From Chloroflexota bacterium (GTDB lineage Bacteria > Chloroflexota > UBA6077 > SHYK01): a DNA stretch of 37,887 nucleotides. Positions within the stretch are counted from its first letter, which is position 1. The number at the start of each line of letters is the position of its first letter. The notes under the pieces are model-generated. The model searched no databases. It was not told where the DNA came from and saw only the letters and a list, made by a program, of their open reading frames with translations. This document shows positions 27,339-36,159 of this stretch, piece after piece. Made by a program: the position numbers and the translations under genes. The DNA is taken from contig WHTR01000022.1 in the NCBI GenBank assembly GCA_009377635.1, positions 1-37,887 of the forward strand, written 5' to 3'.

Positions 27339-27902
27339 ATGTCGGTTGAGGATGTTCACCAGACCACGCAGGAGCGCATGCAGAAGAGCATTCAGGCGCT
27401 GAGCCACGAGCTGAGCGGAATTCGCACCGGACGGGCGAGTCCGGCGATACTGGACCGGCTTTTGGTCGACTACTACGGAACAGCGACCCCGGTCAACACG
27501 CTTGCGACGATATCCGTGCCTGAGCCCCGCTTGCTTGCCATCCAGCCGTGGGACCGCCACGCAGTCGGGGCGATCGAGAAGGCCATCCAGAAGTCTGACC
27601 TTGGATTGAATCCCTCCAGCGACGGGACGGTCATTCGCCTCGTCATCCCGCCTCTGAACAATGAGCGCCGCCACGAACTGGCTCGCCTGGTGCAGAAGCG
27701 CCTCGAGGAGACGCGCGTCGCGATACGCAACAGCCGGCGCGACGCCCTCGAGGCACTGCGCAAGGAGGAGCGAGAGAAGCGTATCTCAGAGGATGAGCTG
27801 AAGCGTGGGCAGGACCGCCTGCAGAAGCTCACCGACCAGTTCATCGCCCAGGTGGACGAGCTGGGAAAAGGAAAGGAACGGGAGATCCTGGAACCCGCAT
27901 GA
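27339..27902 (+). CDS. frr: Ribosome recycling factor
   Basis: 187 residues, the standard RRF length. Landmarks are HELSGIRTGRASPAILDRLL, the domain II stretch VNTLATISVPEPRLLAIQPW, LGLNPSSDGTVIRLVIPPLN and the long C-terminal helix EERRHEL-type region ending KLTDQFIAQVDELGKGKERE. With EF-G it splits post-termination ribosomes. GGAAGGGAG upstream serves as ribosome binding site. It is followed by a 102-base gap with a strong hairpin before uppS. Confidence 0.97.
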   Translation: MSVEDVHQTTQERMQKSIQALSHELSGIRTGRASPAILDRLLVDYYGTATPVNTLATISVPEPRLLAIQPWDRHAVGAIEKAIQKSDLGLNPSSDGTVIRLVIPPLNNERRHELARLVQKRLEETRVAIRNSRRDALEALRKEEREKRISEDELKRGQDRLQKLTDQFIAQVDELGKGKEREILEPA

Positions 27903-27939
27903 CGGAAAAGAGGCAACGGAATCCAAAGGTGAACCCCCG

Positions 27940-27966
27940 CCGGAGTCCGCCCCTGGCGGGCTCCGG
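27940..27966 (+). repeat. Stem-loop between frr and uppS
   Basis: CCGGAGTCCGCC (27940-27951) pairs with GGCGGGCTCCGG (27955-27966) in 12 pairs, one of them a G-T wobble, around a 3-base loop. An outer CCCG/CGGG pair could extend it across a bulge. No T-run follows, so it is more likely a processing or stability element, or a partial terminator, than a full stop. Confidence 0.5.
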
Positions 27967-28003
27967 AATGCGGGTGTGACGCTGGACTGAGAATAGGCTG
28001 CCG

Positions 28004-28756
28004 GTGGTCTTGGAGCAACAGGTCGACGTCCCCACTCACGTGGCTATCATCATGGACGGCAACGGGCGCTGGGCCTCAGAGCGCGGGCTTCCCCGGGCAG
28101 CCGGGCACCGAGCAGGCACTGAGACCGTTCGCGCCATCATCGAGGCGTGCGTCGAGTGCGGCGTGCGGATCCTGACCCTGTACACTTTTTCCACCGAGAA
28201 CTGGCAGCGGCCGTACGAGGAGATCGACGCGCTCTTCGCGATCCTGAGCGACGTGATCGACCGAGAGGCGGACGACCTTCGGCGGAACGGCGTCCAGATT
28301 CGACATATTGGCACGCTCGAGGGTGTGCCGTCCGTCCTGGCGCAGCGCATCAAGAGGGCGGTCGAAGGGACGCGCCACAACGAACGGCTCATACTGAATG
28401 TCGCATTCAACTATGGGGCCCGGTCCGAGATCCTGCGCGCCGTGCGGCGGATCGTGGCGCGTGGGGTACCACCGGAATTGGTCGACGAGCAGTCCATCGG
28501 CGACAATCTCGACACCGCGGGCCTGCCGGACCCCGACCTCGTCATCCGGACGGCTGGCGAGATGCGTCTGAGCAACTTCCTCCTCTGGCAGGCAGCGTAC
28601 GCCGAGTTCTGGGCGACCAACGTATACTGGCCGGACTTCGACGTCGCGGAGTTCACGCGGGCGCTCCGAGCCTTTGGCCTTCGACGGCGCCGGTTCGGGG
28701 GGCTTCCCCCCAGCTCACCGAGTGAGAGACGAGGAGTTGGGGGCAACGGCGCCTGA
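28004..28756 (+). CDS. uppS: Isoprenyl transferase (undecaprenyl diphosphate synthase family)
   Basis: 250 residues of the cis-prenyltransferase family. VAIIMDGNGRWASERGLPRA carries the catalytic Asp18. LTLYTFSTENWQRP, LNVAFNYGARSEILRAVRRI and DLVIRTAGEMRLSNFLLWQA follow in the usual order; the E of AYAEFW is near the end of the core. It makes the C55 lipid carrier for peptidoglycan and wall glycans. The GTG at 28004 is a fair start; a TTG two codons on is possible. The C-terminal tail is Arg/Gly/Ser rich and overlaps the cdsA start. Confidence 0.95.
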   Translation: MVLEQQVDVPTHVAIIMDGNGRWASERGLPRAAGHRAGTETVRAIIEACVECGVRILTLYTFSTENWQRPYEEIDALFAILSDVIDREADDLRRNGVQIRHIGTLEGVPSVLAQRIKRAVEGTRHNERLILNVAFNYGARSEILRAVRRIVARGVPPELVDEQSIGDNLDTAGLPDPDLVIRTAGEMRLSNFLLWQAAYAEFWATNVYWPDFDVAEFTRALRAFGLRRRRFGGLPPSSPSERRGVGGNGA

Positions 28757-29600
28757 GCGATCCGCCGCACCAGGCCCCAACGGCCGACCTGTGGTCCCGG
28801 GGCTGACGCTCCGCCTCGTCACCGCAGCGGTCGCGATCCCCATCGTAGTCGCCTGCGTCGTCGCGGGTGGGGTGTGGTTCAGCGGCCTAATCCTCGCGCT
28901 CGCCGCCGTCGTCGCTGGCGAGATCTGGCTGCTTCAGCAGCGTGCTGGCCACCGGGCGTCTCCTGTCGCGGCGCTCGCCGCCGCGCTGGCGTTCCCACTG
29001 TCTGCTGCCGCGGGCGCCCCGCAGCTCGGCTGGCTCCTCCTTGCCCTCGGCATCTTCGTGACCGCGATTCCGCTGGGGGCATCCCCGGCGCGTCACGGCA
29101 CGCTCACGGGCTGGGGCGTCTCGGTGGCCTTGGGGCTCTACGTGGGCGCCCTGCTCGCGCCCGGCATCGCGCTGCGCCAGCGCCCCGACGGACTCGAGTG
29201 GCTGCTGCTCGTGCTCGCCGCCACGTGGGCCTGCGATACTGTCGCCTTTCTCGTGGGGTGGCGGTGGGGGAGACACCAGCTCGCTCCGACGGTGAGCCCG
29301 GCGAAGTCGGTCGAAGGAGCTGTAGCGGGCCTTGTCGCCGCCGTCGTGGTAGCTGCGGGGGCGAGCATGCTTCTGCCGCTACCCCTCTTGCGGTTGATCG
29401 GCCTGGGGAGCGTCGTCGGGGCTGGCGCCGTGGTGGGCGACCTCATCGAGTCGGCGGTGAAGCGCCAGCTCGGGGCGAAAGACTCCGGGTGGATCATGCC
29501 GGGCCACGGCGGCTTGCTGGACCGGCTGGACAGCCTGCTGGTAACCGGATTTCTGGGATACTTGTATGTGACCGCTACGGATGCGGTGGGGGCGCCGTGA
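28722..29600 (+). CDS. cdsA: Phosphatidate cytidylyltransferase
   Basis: About 292 residues with 7-8 membrane helices. The CDP-diglyceride synthetase signature is complete near the C-terminus: ESAVKRQLGAKDSGWIMPGH continuing into GGLLDRLDSL. It makes CDP-diacylglycerol from phosphatidate and CTP at the membrane. The frame is open further left inside uppS; the GTG at 28722 is chosen as the first start that gives a sensible short cytoplasmic head, overlapping uppS by 35 bases. No strong ribosome binding site is seen there. The stop overlaps the dxr GTG (GTGA). Confidence 0.92.
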   Translation: MRDEELGATAPERSAAPGPNGRPVVPGLTLRLVTAAVAIPIVVACVVAGGVWFSGLILALAAVVAGEIWLLQQRAGHRASPVAALAAALAFPLSAAAGAPQLGWLLLALGIFVTAIPLGASPARHGTLTGWGVSVALGLYVGALLAPGIALRQRPDGLEWLLLVLAATWACDTVAFLVGWRWGRHQLAPTVSPAKSVEGAVAGLVAAVVVAAGASMLLPLPLLRLIGLGSVVGAGAVVGDLIESAVKRQLGAKDSGWIMPGHGGLLDRLDSLLVTGFLGYLYVTATDAVGAP

Positions 29601-30757
29601 AGCGCGTAGCCATCTTGGGTAGTACCGGGTCGGTGGGAACGCAGACGCTTGATGTCCTCGAGCGGCTGCCGGGGGCGTTCGTGGTCGTGGCCCTCGCCGC
29701 TGGCCGTTGGTCTCCCTGTTTGGCCTCCCAGGTCGAGCGTTGGCGCCCAGCCACGGTCGGGATCGCGGACCCGGCACCCGTGCGGGAGCACTTTCCCGAC
29801 ACGCACGTTCTCACCGGAAAGGATGCGCTCCGGCGGACCGTAGAGGTGGCGGAGCCAGACGTCATCGTCGTTGCGACCCCCGGCCTGACGGCCCTTGCTG
29901 CGTGCCTCGAGGCACTCCAAGCAGGGCGCGTCCTCGCGATGGCCAACAAGGAGGCGTTGGTCGCAGCGGGTGCGCTCGTCATGCGCATCGCACGCGATTG
30001 TGGAGGAACGATCGTCCCGGTGGACTCCGAGCACAGCGGCATCTGGCAGTGCCTGCAGGGCGAGGAGCCGCGCGCCGTCGCGGGACTGACCTTGACGTCA
30101 TCTGGCGGCGCATTTCGGGACACGCCTGTGCACGCGCTCGCCACCGCGACGCCGGAGGAGGCGCTCCGTCATCCGACGTGGTCAATGGGGCCGAAGATCA
30201 CGATCGACTCGGCGACGCTCATGAACAAGGGGCTCGAGATCATCGAGGCGAGCTGGCTCTTCGACATCCCTCCCGCCCAAGTAGCCGTCGTGCTCCACCG
30301 TCAGAGCATCATCCACGCCCTCGTCGAGTTCATCGACGGGACGTTCAAGGCGCAGCTTGCCGTGCCCGACATGCGGCTCCCCATCGCGAATGCGCTCACC
30401 TACCCGGAACGGGTGTTCGCGGACCTGCCTCGCCTCGACATCGCGCGGCTGGGCATGCTCAGCTTCGAGCCCGTGGACGACCGAAAGTACCCGTCCATCG
30501 AGGTGGCGCGGCGAGCAGCGGAGGCTGGCGGGACGCACCCGGCCGTCCTGAACGCGGCGAACGAGGTTGCGGTCGAGCGATTCCTGGCGGGGGACGTCCG
30601 ATTCACCGATATCGTCCCTCTGGTGGCCACGACGCTCGACCGATACGCCGAGCGCTCACGATCCACCGACGAGTGGGCCTCGGCCGCGGACAGCATCGAG
30701 GCGGTCCTGACCGCTGATGCATGGGCACGCGCCACGTGCCGCGAGCTGCAGCCGTGA
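29597..30757 (+). CDS. dxr: 1-deoxy-D-xylulose 5-phosphate reductoisomerase
   Basis: 386 residues. NADPH-binding GSTGSVGTQTLDVLE at residues 8-22, MANKEALVAAG, the metal and substrate site VPVDSEHSGIWQCLQG, LTSSGGAFRD, and the flexible loop HPTWSMGPKITIDSATLMNK followed by GLEIIEASWLF. It converts DXP to MEP, the committed step of the MEP isoprenoid pathway, which feeds the uppS product made two genes upstream. The GTG start lies in a GTGA overlap with cdsA; an in-frame start further left is not needed. Confidence 0.97.
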   Translation: MKRVAILGSTGSVGTQTLDVLERLPGAFVVVALAAGRWSPCLASQVERWRPATVGIADPAPVREHFPDTHVLTGKDALRRTVEVAEPDVIVVATPGLTALAACLEALQAGRVLAMANKEALVAAGALVMRIARDCGGTIVPVDSEHSGIWQCLQGEEPRAVAGLTLTSSGGAFRDTPVHALATATPEEALRHPTWSMGPKITIDSATLMNKGLEIIEASWLFDIPPAQVAVVLHRQSIIHALVEFIDGTFKAQLAVPDMRLPIANALTYPERVFADLPRLDIARLGMLSFEPVDDRKYPSIEVARRAAEAGGTHPAVLNAANEVAVERFLAGDVRFTDIVPLVATTLDRYAERSRSTDEWASAADSIEAVLTADAWARATCRELQP

Positions 30758-30842
30758 GCGTCGGCGCGGGATCATCCAGTCAGGGCTCGGTCATTGGGCC
30801 GCAAACGCCACCGAGAATGTCACTGTCAGTCACGGAGGAGCT

Positions 30843-31919
30843 TTGGAATACCTAGCGATCGTTCCCATCCTGGCACTCCTGATGATCGCGCACGAGCTCG
30901 GCCACTTCGTTGTGGCGCGGCGCAGTGGGATCGTCGTCGAAGAGTTCGCGATCGGCTTCCCGCCACGCCTCTTCTCGGTCGTGCGCGGCGGTGTGCGCTA
31001 TTCATTGAACCTCGTCCCCATTGGCGCCTATGTGCGCATGCTGGGCGAAGAGGACCCACGGGCGCCGGGGAGCTTCGCCGGGCAGTCGAAGCGCGTCCGA
31101 GCCGCTGTACTCGTCGCAGGAGCGGCGATGAATCTGATCGTCGCCATCCTCGCGTTCACGACGGCCTACGCAACCGGATGGCCCCAGGCCATATCGGCCA
31201 ACATCCAGATCGCCGGCGTCACGCCGGGCACGCCGGCAGATGTTGGCGGCCTGCAAGCCGGAGATGTCGTGCGGCAAGTCGACGGCCGGGATATCCTGGC
31301 GCTCAACGAGTTCCGGGTAGAGACGGAGCGCCATCTGGGGCGACCGATGGAGCTCACCGTGGATCGCGGCGGCACACCGACGACCATCACGGTGACGCCT
31401 CGGACGGAGTGGCCGGAGGGACAGGGGCCGACGGGGATCAGCCTCCAGCTGGCCGGTGTCGTTGTGGCGCCGGTGCCACACCCGCCGCTGCAGTCGCTGG
31501 CGTTAGGCGTTCAGCAAGCCCTCGCGGTGCTGGTGCTGCCCCTAGGCGCGGTCGTCATGGCGATTCGAGGCGACCTCGCGGTCGAGCTGCTTCGACCCGT
31601 TGGCCTCCCCGGCATGACCCAACTGGCGGCCGGAGCGGCGTCGGTGGGCATCGAAACCGGCTGGTGGTTCCCAGTCCTGACCCTCACCGGGGCATTCAGC
31701 GCAAGCCTGGCTCTCGTGAACCTGCTGCCGCTGCCGGCGCTGGACGGCGGGCGGCTGCTTTTCGTTTTCATCGAGGCGATCCGCGGGCAACGGGTGCCGC
31801 CCGAGCGCGAGGGACTCATCCACCTCGTGGGCATGGCGGTCCTCTTGTCTTTGATGGTGCTCGTGTCGTTCAACGACGTCGTCTCACCCCTGCCGGACAT
31901 CAACTGGGGCACCCGGTAG
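30843..31919 (+). CDS. rseP: Site-2 protease family zinc metalloprotease RseP
   Basis: About 358 residues. The first membrane helix holds the zinc site H17-E18-L-G-H21 (LMIAHELGHFVVARRSG). Then come FAIGFPPRLF, a PDZ domain (IAGVTPGTPADVGGLQAGDV) and the second zinc-binding region NLLPLPALDGGRLLFVFIEA. RseP cuts membrane-embedded anti-sigma factors and signal peptide remnants. The start is a TTG at 30843 with GGAGG four bases before it; the frame is open to 30717 inside dxr, but that extension has no family similarity. Confidence 0.93.
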   Translation: MEYLAIVPILALLMIAHELGHFVVARRSGIVVEEFAIGFPPRLFSVVRGGVRYSLNLVPIGAYVRMLGEEDPRAPGSFAGQSKRVRAAVLVAGAAMNLIVAILAFTTAYATGWPQAISANIQIAGVTPGTPADVGGLQAGDVVRQVDGRDILALNEFRVETERHLGRPMELTVDRGGTPTTITVTPRTEWPEGQGPTGISLQLAGVVVAPVPHPPLQSLALGVQQALAVLVLPLGAVVMAIRGDLAVELLRPVGLPGMTQLAAGAASVGIETGWWFPVLTLTGAFSASLALVNLLPLPALDGGRLLFVFIEAIRGQRVPPEREGLIHLVGMAVLLSLMVLVSFNDVVSPLPDINWGTR

Positions 31920-31944
31920 CTGAGCGCACTGGGTTGTTGCTCCC

Positions 31945-32257
31945 ATGCCCGTACTTGGCGGCGGAGGTCGAGCTAACCGATGAGCGCGAACGACACATCC
32001 GGCAACGGCATCCTGACCTGCTACCGGAGCACAGGGACAAGATTGCCGATACCCTCGCAGGGCCCGACCAGGTACGCCGCAGCAGCCGGTTCAGCCGCTC
32101 ATGGTCCTTTGTTCGATGGTTTGACTCGGTGCGCGGCGGATAATACGCGGTAGTCGTTGTGGTGAGCGGGGCAGAGTCTCAGGCACGACACTGGGCCATC
32201 ACCGCGTTCATCGCAAGTAGACTATCCGGAGGTGAGGCGGAATGGCGGCGAAGCTGA
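31945..32257 (+). pseudogene. Degraded small toxin-like gene (PBECR/DUF4258-like), frameshift and in-frame stop
   Basis: Read from TAC at 31952, the frame gives YLAAEVELTDERERHIRQRH, then PDLLPEHRDKIADTLAGPDQ, VRRSSRFSRSW and WFDSVRGG, then TAA (32141-32143), then YAVVVVVSGAESQARHW and AITAFIASRLSGGEAEW before TGA at 32255. Similar small proteins in my memory continue through GGK(Y/F) at the TAA, so it looks like Lys changed to stop. The natural ATG at 31945 is one base out of frame: removing one C restores MPYLAAEV. The 3' end overlaps the DUF2283 gene by 16 bases. A TTG at 31955 could start a truncated product. The family name is tentative; the lesions are seen directly. Confidence 0.7.
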
Positions 32258-32481
32258 CGTTTCGATACGACCGAGAGGGAGACATCCTCTATATCGACCG
32301 GCGGCAGCCCTACGCAGAGCAGGAATCGGAGGAGTTGGGCGATGACGTGATCGCCCAACTGAACCCGACCACCGGCGAGGTAGAGAACCTGGAGGTGCTC
32401 TTCTTTTCGACCCGCCTACTGCGGGCCGACCTGATGGAGCTGCCCGTCGACGGAGTACTACGGCTCACGAGGGCCTCGTGA
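32242..32481 (+). CDS. DUF2283 domain-containing protein
   Basis: 79 residues. KLTFRYDREGDILYIDRR and LGDDVIAQLNPTTGEVENLE match the small DUF2283 family (consensus starting with a beta strand, then D-x-E-x-D-x-L-Y-I). Members are often found beside small toxin-like genes, and here the upstream neighbour is such a gene, overlapping by 16 bases. An antitoxin or regulatory role is an inference. CCGGAGGTGAGGCGGA upstream serves as ribosome binding site. The frame is intact although the upstream partner is broken. It ends 16 bases before the -35 box of the nusA promoter. Confidence 0.8.
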   Translation: MAAKLTFRYDREGDILYIDRRQPYAEQESEELGDDVIAQLNPTTGEVENLEVLFFSTRLLRADLMELPVDGVLRLTRAS

Positions 32482-32496
32482 TGTAGGGCGCGCGCG

Positions 32497-32526
32497 TTGC
32501 CCGCGCGACCGGGGCACTGGTATAAT
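32497..32526 (+). promoter_or_regulatory. nusA: Sigma-70 promoter of the nusA-infB operon
   Basis: TTGCCC (32497-32502), an 18-base spacer, then a perfect TATAAT (32521-32526) with the TGG extension just before it. Transcription should start near 32533, which puts the hairpin at 32553-32575 about 20 bases into the leader. Confidence 0.75.
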
Positions 32527-32552
32527 GGCGTGCAAGTGAATGCGGTCTTTGG

Positions 32553-32575
32553 AAGTGGGCTCGCCCCACTTTTTT
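32553..32575 (+). terminator. Attenuator-like intrinsic terminator in the nusA leader
   Basis: AAGTGGG (32553-32559) and CCCACTT (32565-32571) form a 7-bp stem with a 5-base loop, followed at once by a run of six Ts (32570-32575). It lies downstream of the promoter and upstream of nusA, so it must be read through for the operon to be made. Hairpins of this form are known in leaders of rimP-nusA operons (the rimP leader). Termination here could be tuned by NusA itself. Confidence 0.75.
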
Positions 32576-32617
32576 GTTGCACGTGACCTGGCTGGCGCAG
32601 CGAAATGAGGAACGCGG

Positions 32618-33796
32618 ATGAAGGGCGAATTTCTGACGGCAATCAACCTGCTCTCCAAAGAGAAGGGTGTCTCCGCCGAAGTCGTCATCGAAGCACTCGA
32701 GAGCGCGCTGGTCTCCGCCTACAAGCGCAACTTCAATGACACGAACATCAATGTCGTTGCCCGGATTGACCCCGCGACCGGCGAGCCCCGCGTGCTCGTC
32801 GAGAAGTGCGTTTCGACTGAACCGAAGGAGCTCAGCGAGATCGGCCTCGAGCAAGCGAGACGGATCCAGGCCGACGCCACCGTCGGCGCGACGGTCTGGG
32901 AGGACGTAACGCCACAGTCGTTCGGCCGCATCGCAGCCCAGACGGCAAAGCAGCATATCGTGCAGAAGCTGCGCGAGGCCGAGCGCCAGCGCGTCTACCA
33001 CGAGTTCTCGGAGCGCGTCGGCGAGCTGGTGCACGGGATCGTCCAGCGGATTGAGCAGCGGACCGTGATCCTCGAGATCGGGAAGACGGAGGCGGTCATG
33101 CCACCGCCCGAGCACGTCCCTACAGAGCGGTACTTCCCGGGCCAGCGGCTCCGCGTGTACCTCGTCGAGGTCAGCGATACGCACAAGGGTCCGCAGCTGC
33201 TCGTGTCGCGCGCTCACAAGACGATGATCAAGCGTCTGTTCGAGCAAGAGGTGCCCGAGATCTTCAACGGTACGGTCGAGATCAAGGCCATCGCTCGAGA
33301 GCCCGGGGCGCGATCGAAGGTGGCGGTATCGGCCCGACAGGAGGGCATCGATCCGGTCGGCTCGTGCGTCGGGATGCGGGGGGTCCGGATTCAGAACATC
33401 GTCAACGAGCTCGGTGGGGAAAAGATCGACGTCATCCTCTGGGAACCGGATGCCGGCAAGTTCGTCGCGGCAGCGCTCAGCCCGGCCCAGGTGCAGCGGG
33501 TGGACATCGCCAGCGTCGAGAAGACAGCTACCGTGATCGTACCGGAGAGACAGCTCTCCCTCGCGATCGGGCGCGAGGGACAGAACGCGCGGCTCGCGGC
33601 TCGGCTCACCGGATGGCGGATCGACATCAAGTCGGACGTGGCGGTCGCCCAGGCGGAGCAGGAGGCCTTCGGCACTCCGGAGGCGCCAGCGCCCGCAGAT
33701 GAAGCCGAGGCGTCCGAAGAAGCAACAGCCGACGCCGTCGCCGACGATGATATGTCCGGCCAGACCGAGGCGGGGAGCGCCCAGGTCGAGACATGA
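32618..33796 (+). CDS. nusA: Transcription termination/antitermination factor NusA
   Basis: 392 residues. The N-terminal RNA polymerase-binding domain ([34 protein letters not shown]) is followed by an S1 domain ([20 protein letters not shown]), KH1 ([40 protein letters not shown]) and KH2 ([20 protein letters not shown]). The C-terminus is a 45-residue acidic tail. NusA modulates pausing, termination and antitermination. The usual upstream partner rimP is absent, while its kind of leader hairpin remains. The stop overlaps the next gene (ATGA). Confidence 0.97.
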   Translation: MKGEFLTAINLLSKEKGVSAEVVIEALESALVSAYKRNFNDTNINVVARIDPATGEPRVLVEKCVSTEPKELSEIGLEQARRIQADATVGATVWEDVTPQSFGRIAAQTAKQHIVQKLREAERQRVYHEFSERVGELVHGIVQRIEQRTVILEIGKTEAVMPPPEHVPTERYFPGQRLRVYLVEVSDTHKGPQLLVSRAHKTMIKRLFEQEVPEIFNGTVEIKAIAREPGARSKVAVSARQEGIDPVGSCVGMRGVRIQNIVNELGGEKIDVILWEPDAGKFVAAALSPAQVQRVDIASVEKTATVIVPERQLSLAIGREGQNARLAARLTGWRIDIKSDVAVAQAEQEAFGTPEAPAPADEAEASEEATADAVADDDMSGQTEAGSAQVET

Positions 33797-34092
33797 GGTC
33801 GCGGCGCATTCCGATTCGGACCTGCATCGGGTGTCGTCAGGAGCGGCCCAAGCGGGAGATGACCCGGGTGGTGCGGTCCGCGGACGGATCCGTGGCCGTC
33901 GACCCGACGGGTAAGCGTTCCGGACGCGGGACCTACATCTGCCCGAACGCGACGTGCTGGCGAAACGCGCTCCGACGGGGATCGCTTGGCCGCGCGTTGA
34001 AGGCGGAGATCTCGGAGGCCGACCGGGCCGCGCTCGAGCAGGCTGCCACCGAGTTCGACGTACGCGAGACGCCGGCCAGCGCGAATTCCTGA
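33793..34092 (+). CDS. rnpM: RNase P modulator RnpM / YlxR family protein (DUF448)
   Basis: 99 residues. [20 protein letters not shown] and [20 protein letters not shown] are the two halves of the YlxR fold (the GRGAY(V/I)C box). In B. subtilis the protein (RnpM) binds RNase P RNA; YlxR has also been described as an RNA-binding regulator. It starts in an ATGA overlap with nusA. The ylxQ gene that often follows is absent; 119 bases separate it from infB. Confidence 0.93.
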   Translation: MRSRRIPIRTCIGCRQERPKREMTRVVRSADGSVAVDPTGKRSGRGTYICPNATCWRNALRRGSLGRALKAEISEADRAALEQAATEFDVRETPASANS

Positions 34093-34139
34093 ACAGGACG
34101 GCGCTTGTCGTGCGACGGAGACGACAGACGAACGGTTTC

Positions 34140-34157
34140 GTCCTGACGCGGCAGGAC
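34140..34157 (+). repeat. Small hairpin between rnpM and infB
   Basis: GTCCTG and CAGGAC form a perfect 6-bp inverted repeat with a 6-base spacer inside the 119-base gap where ylxQ is often found. No T-run follows. The gap holds nothing else beyond the infB ribosome binding site (AGGAGGAG). Confidence 0.3.
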
Positions 34158-34211
34158 AACGAATGATATTTCAGAGCGGAACGTGATACGAGAGAAAGAG
34201 GAGGAGCGCAG

Positions 34212-36080
34212 ATGCAACGGAGACCACCGCGTCGCCCCAACGCGCGACGTCGGCCGCAGCGCGCGTCACTTGCTCCCGCTGCGGCAGTCAACGGTGGGGC
34301 ACCGGCCGAGCGGGCGCTCCCGACGGAGGTAGTTCAGCTCGCTCCGAGCCTGACCGTAAAGGAGTTCGCCGAGAGCATCGGCGTGAGTGCCGCGACGGTA
34401 ATCAGAGAGCTGCTGCAGAACGGCGTGATCGCCAGCATCAACCAGACCATCGATTTCGACGCGATGTCTGTCGTTGCCTCTGATATCGGCATCGAGATCC
34501 GCGAGATGCAGGTTGAGGCTCGGGAGGCGATGGCCGAGGCGACAGAAGATCGACCGGAGGATCTCGTTCAGCGACCGCCCGTGGTGACGGTCATGGGGCA
34601 CGTCGACCACGGCAAGACGAGCCTCCTGGACGCGATCCGCAAGACGAGGGTCACCGCGGGTGAGGTTGGCGGGATCACCCAGCACATCGGCGCGTACCAG
34701 GTCGAGGTGCACGGGCAGCCGGTCACGTTCCTGGACACGCCCGGCCACGAAGCGTTTACGGCCATGCGCGCCCGGGGCGCCAGAGCGACGGACATCGCGG
34801 TTCTCGTGGTGGCGGCGGACGACGGCGTGATGCCGCAGACTAGGGAGGCGGCCGACCACGCACGCGCGGCCGGCGTGCCAGTCATCGTCGCGATGAACAA
34901 GATTGACCGTCCCGATGCGGACCCGCAGCGGGTGAAGCAACAGCTCACGGAGCTCGGGCTCGTCGTCGAGGACTACGGCGGCGACATCGTGAGCGTGCCG
35001 GTGTCCGCGCGCACGGGCGAGGGCCTCGAGACGCTGTTGGAGATGATCCTCTTTGTCGCGGAGATGGGTAACTACCGGGCGAATCCGCACCGGGCAGCAG
35101 CGGGCACGGTCATCGAGGCGAAGCTCGACAAGGCACGCGGGCCAGTCGCCACGGTGCTCGTCGAGAACGGCATGCTGAACGTGGGCGAGGTCATCGTCGC
35201 TGGCAGCCACTTTGGGCGCACGAAGGCCCTGTTCAACGACAAGGGGAAGCGCGTTCGCCAGGCTGACCCGGCGACACCCGTGGAGGTGCTGGGTCTCGAT
35301 GGCGTTCCAGAGGCCGGCGACCGGTTTCAGGTTGTCCCGGACGAGCGAACGGCGCGCTCGTTGGCCGCGGCCGGGCGGCGGTCCGCAGAAGCGCGGGCTC
35401 ACGGCGGGGCGCGGGAAGCATCGCTCGACGCGATCATGGAGGGGATCCGCACGGGCACGCTCAAGGAGCTGAATCTGATCGTGAAGGCGGACGTGCGCGG
35501 CTCCCTCGAAGCCATCACCGGCGCCATCCAGACCGTGGCCGAGAGCGAGGCGATCCAGAAGGAGGTCCGCACCAAGATCGTTCACTCAGATACCGGGAAT
35601 GTCACGGAGTCCGACGTGATGCTCGCCGCGGCGACCAAGGGGATCGTCATCGCCTTCAATGTCCGAACCGAGCCGGGCGCTCGGCGCGCAGCAGACTCCC
35701 AGGGCATCGACATCCGGACCCACAACGTCATCTATCATCTAACCGAAGACCTCGAACACCTGCTCAGCGGCATGCTGGAGCCGGAATACGCAGAGGTCGT
35801 TCGCGGCGAGGCGACCGTGCGGCAGGTTTTCAAAATCGGGAGAACGCACGCGGCAGCCGGCTGCTACGTGACCTCTGGCGCCATTCCGCGCAACGCGCAA
35901 GCACGCGTATTGCGCGACGGCGAGCTGGTGCACCAGGGGCGCATCGAAAGCCTCCGACGCTTCAAAGAGGATGCGCGCGAGGTCCAAGCCGGCTACGAGT
36001 GCGGCATCACGATCGTCCGGTTCGCGAACTTCCAGGAAGGTGACGTCATTCAGGCGTTCAGCCAAGAGGCTGTATCCTAA
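34212..36080 (+). CDS. infB: Translation initiation factor IF-2
   Basis: 622 residues, a short form: the N-terminal extension is only about 45 basic residues before the IF2-N domain ([20 protein letters not shown]). The GTPase domain carries GHVDHGKT (129-136), DTPGHEAF, and [10 protein letters not shown]. Domain II ([20 protein letters not shown]), domain III and the fMet-tRNA-binding C-terminal domain ([27 protein letters not shown]) follow. It brings initiator tRNA to the 30S subunit. AGGAGGAG six bases before the ATG sets the start. Confidence 0.97.
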   Translation: MQRRPPRRPNARRRPQRASLAPAAAVNGGAPAERALPTEVVQLAPSLTVKEFAESIGVSAATVIRELLQNGVIASINQTIDFDAMSVVASDIGIEIREMQVEAREAMAEATEDRPEDLVQRPPVVTVMGHVDHGKTSLLDAIRKTRVTAGEVGGITQHIGAYQVEVHGQPVTFLDTPGHEAFTAMRARGARATDIAVLVVAADDGVMPQTREAADHARAAGVPVIVAMNKIDRPDADPQRVKQQLTELGLVVEDYGGDIVSVPVSARTGEGLETLLEMILFVAEMGNYRANPHRAAAGTVIEAKLDKARGPVATVLVENGMLNVGEVIVAGSHFGRTKALFNDKGKRVRQADPATPVEVLGLDGVPEAGDRFQVVPDERTARSLAAAGRRSAEARAHGGAREASLDAIMEGIRTGTLKELNLIVKADVRGSLEAITGAIQTVAESEAIQKEVRTKIVHSDTGNVTESDVMLAAATKGIVIAFNVRTEPGARRAADSQGIDIRTHNVIYHLTEDLEHLLSGMLEPEYAEVVRGEATVRQVFKIGRTHAAAGCYVTSGAIPRNAQARVLRDGELVHQGRIESLRRFKEDAREVQAGYECGITIVRFANFQEGDVIQAFSQEAVS

Positions 36081-36159
36081 CGTGTCAATGATAGCGTTCG
36101 TGGAGGGTGTCCGCGGCCCAAACGGCGGGGCACCTGAACAGGATCACGCGGAGGCCGTG

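Noticed and set aside
28874-30757. A 627-codon open frame on the plus strand spanning cdsA and dxr in another phase
   Set aside because: Arg/Ala/Gly-rich composition typical of the shadow frame of GC-rich genes. Only its dxr part, read from 29597, is real.
32465-34291. A 608-codon open frame on the minus strand across nusA and rnpM
   Set aside because: Antisense shadow; the plus-strand genes here match well-known families over their full length.
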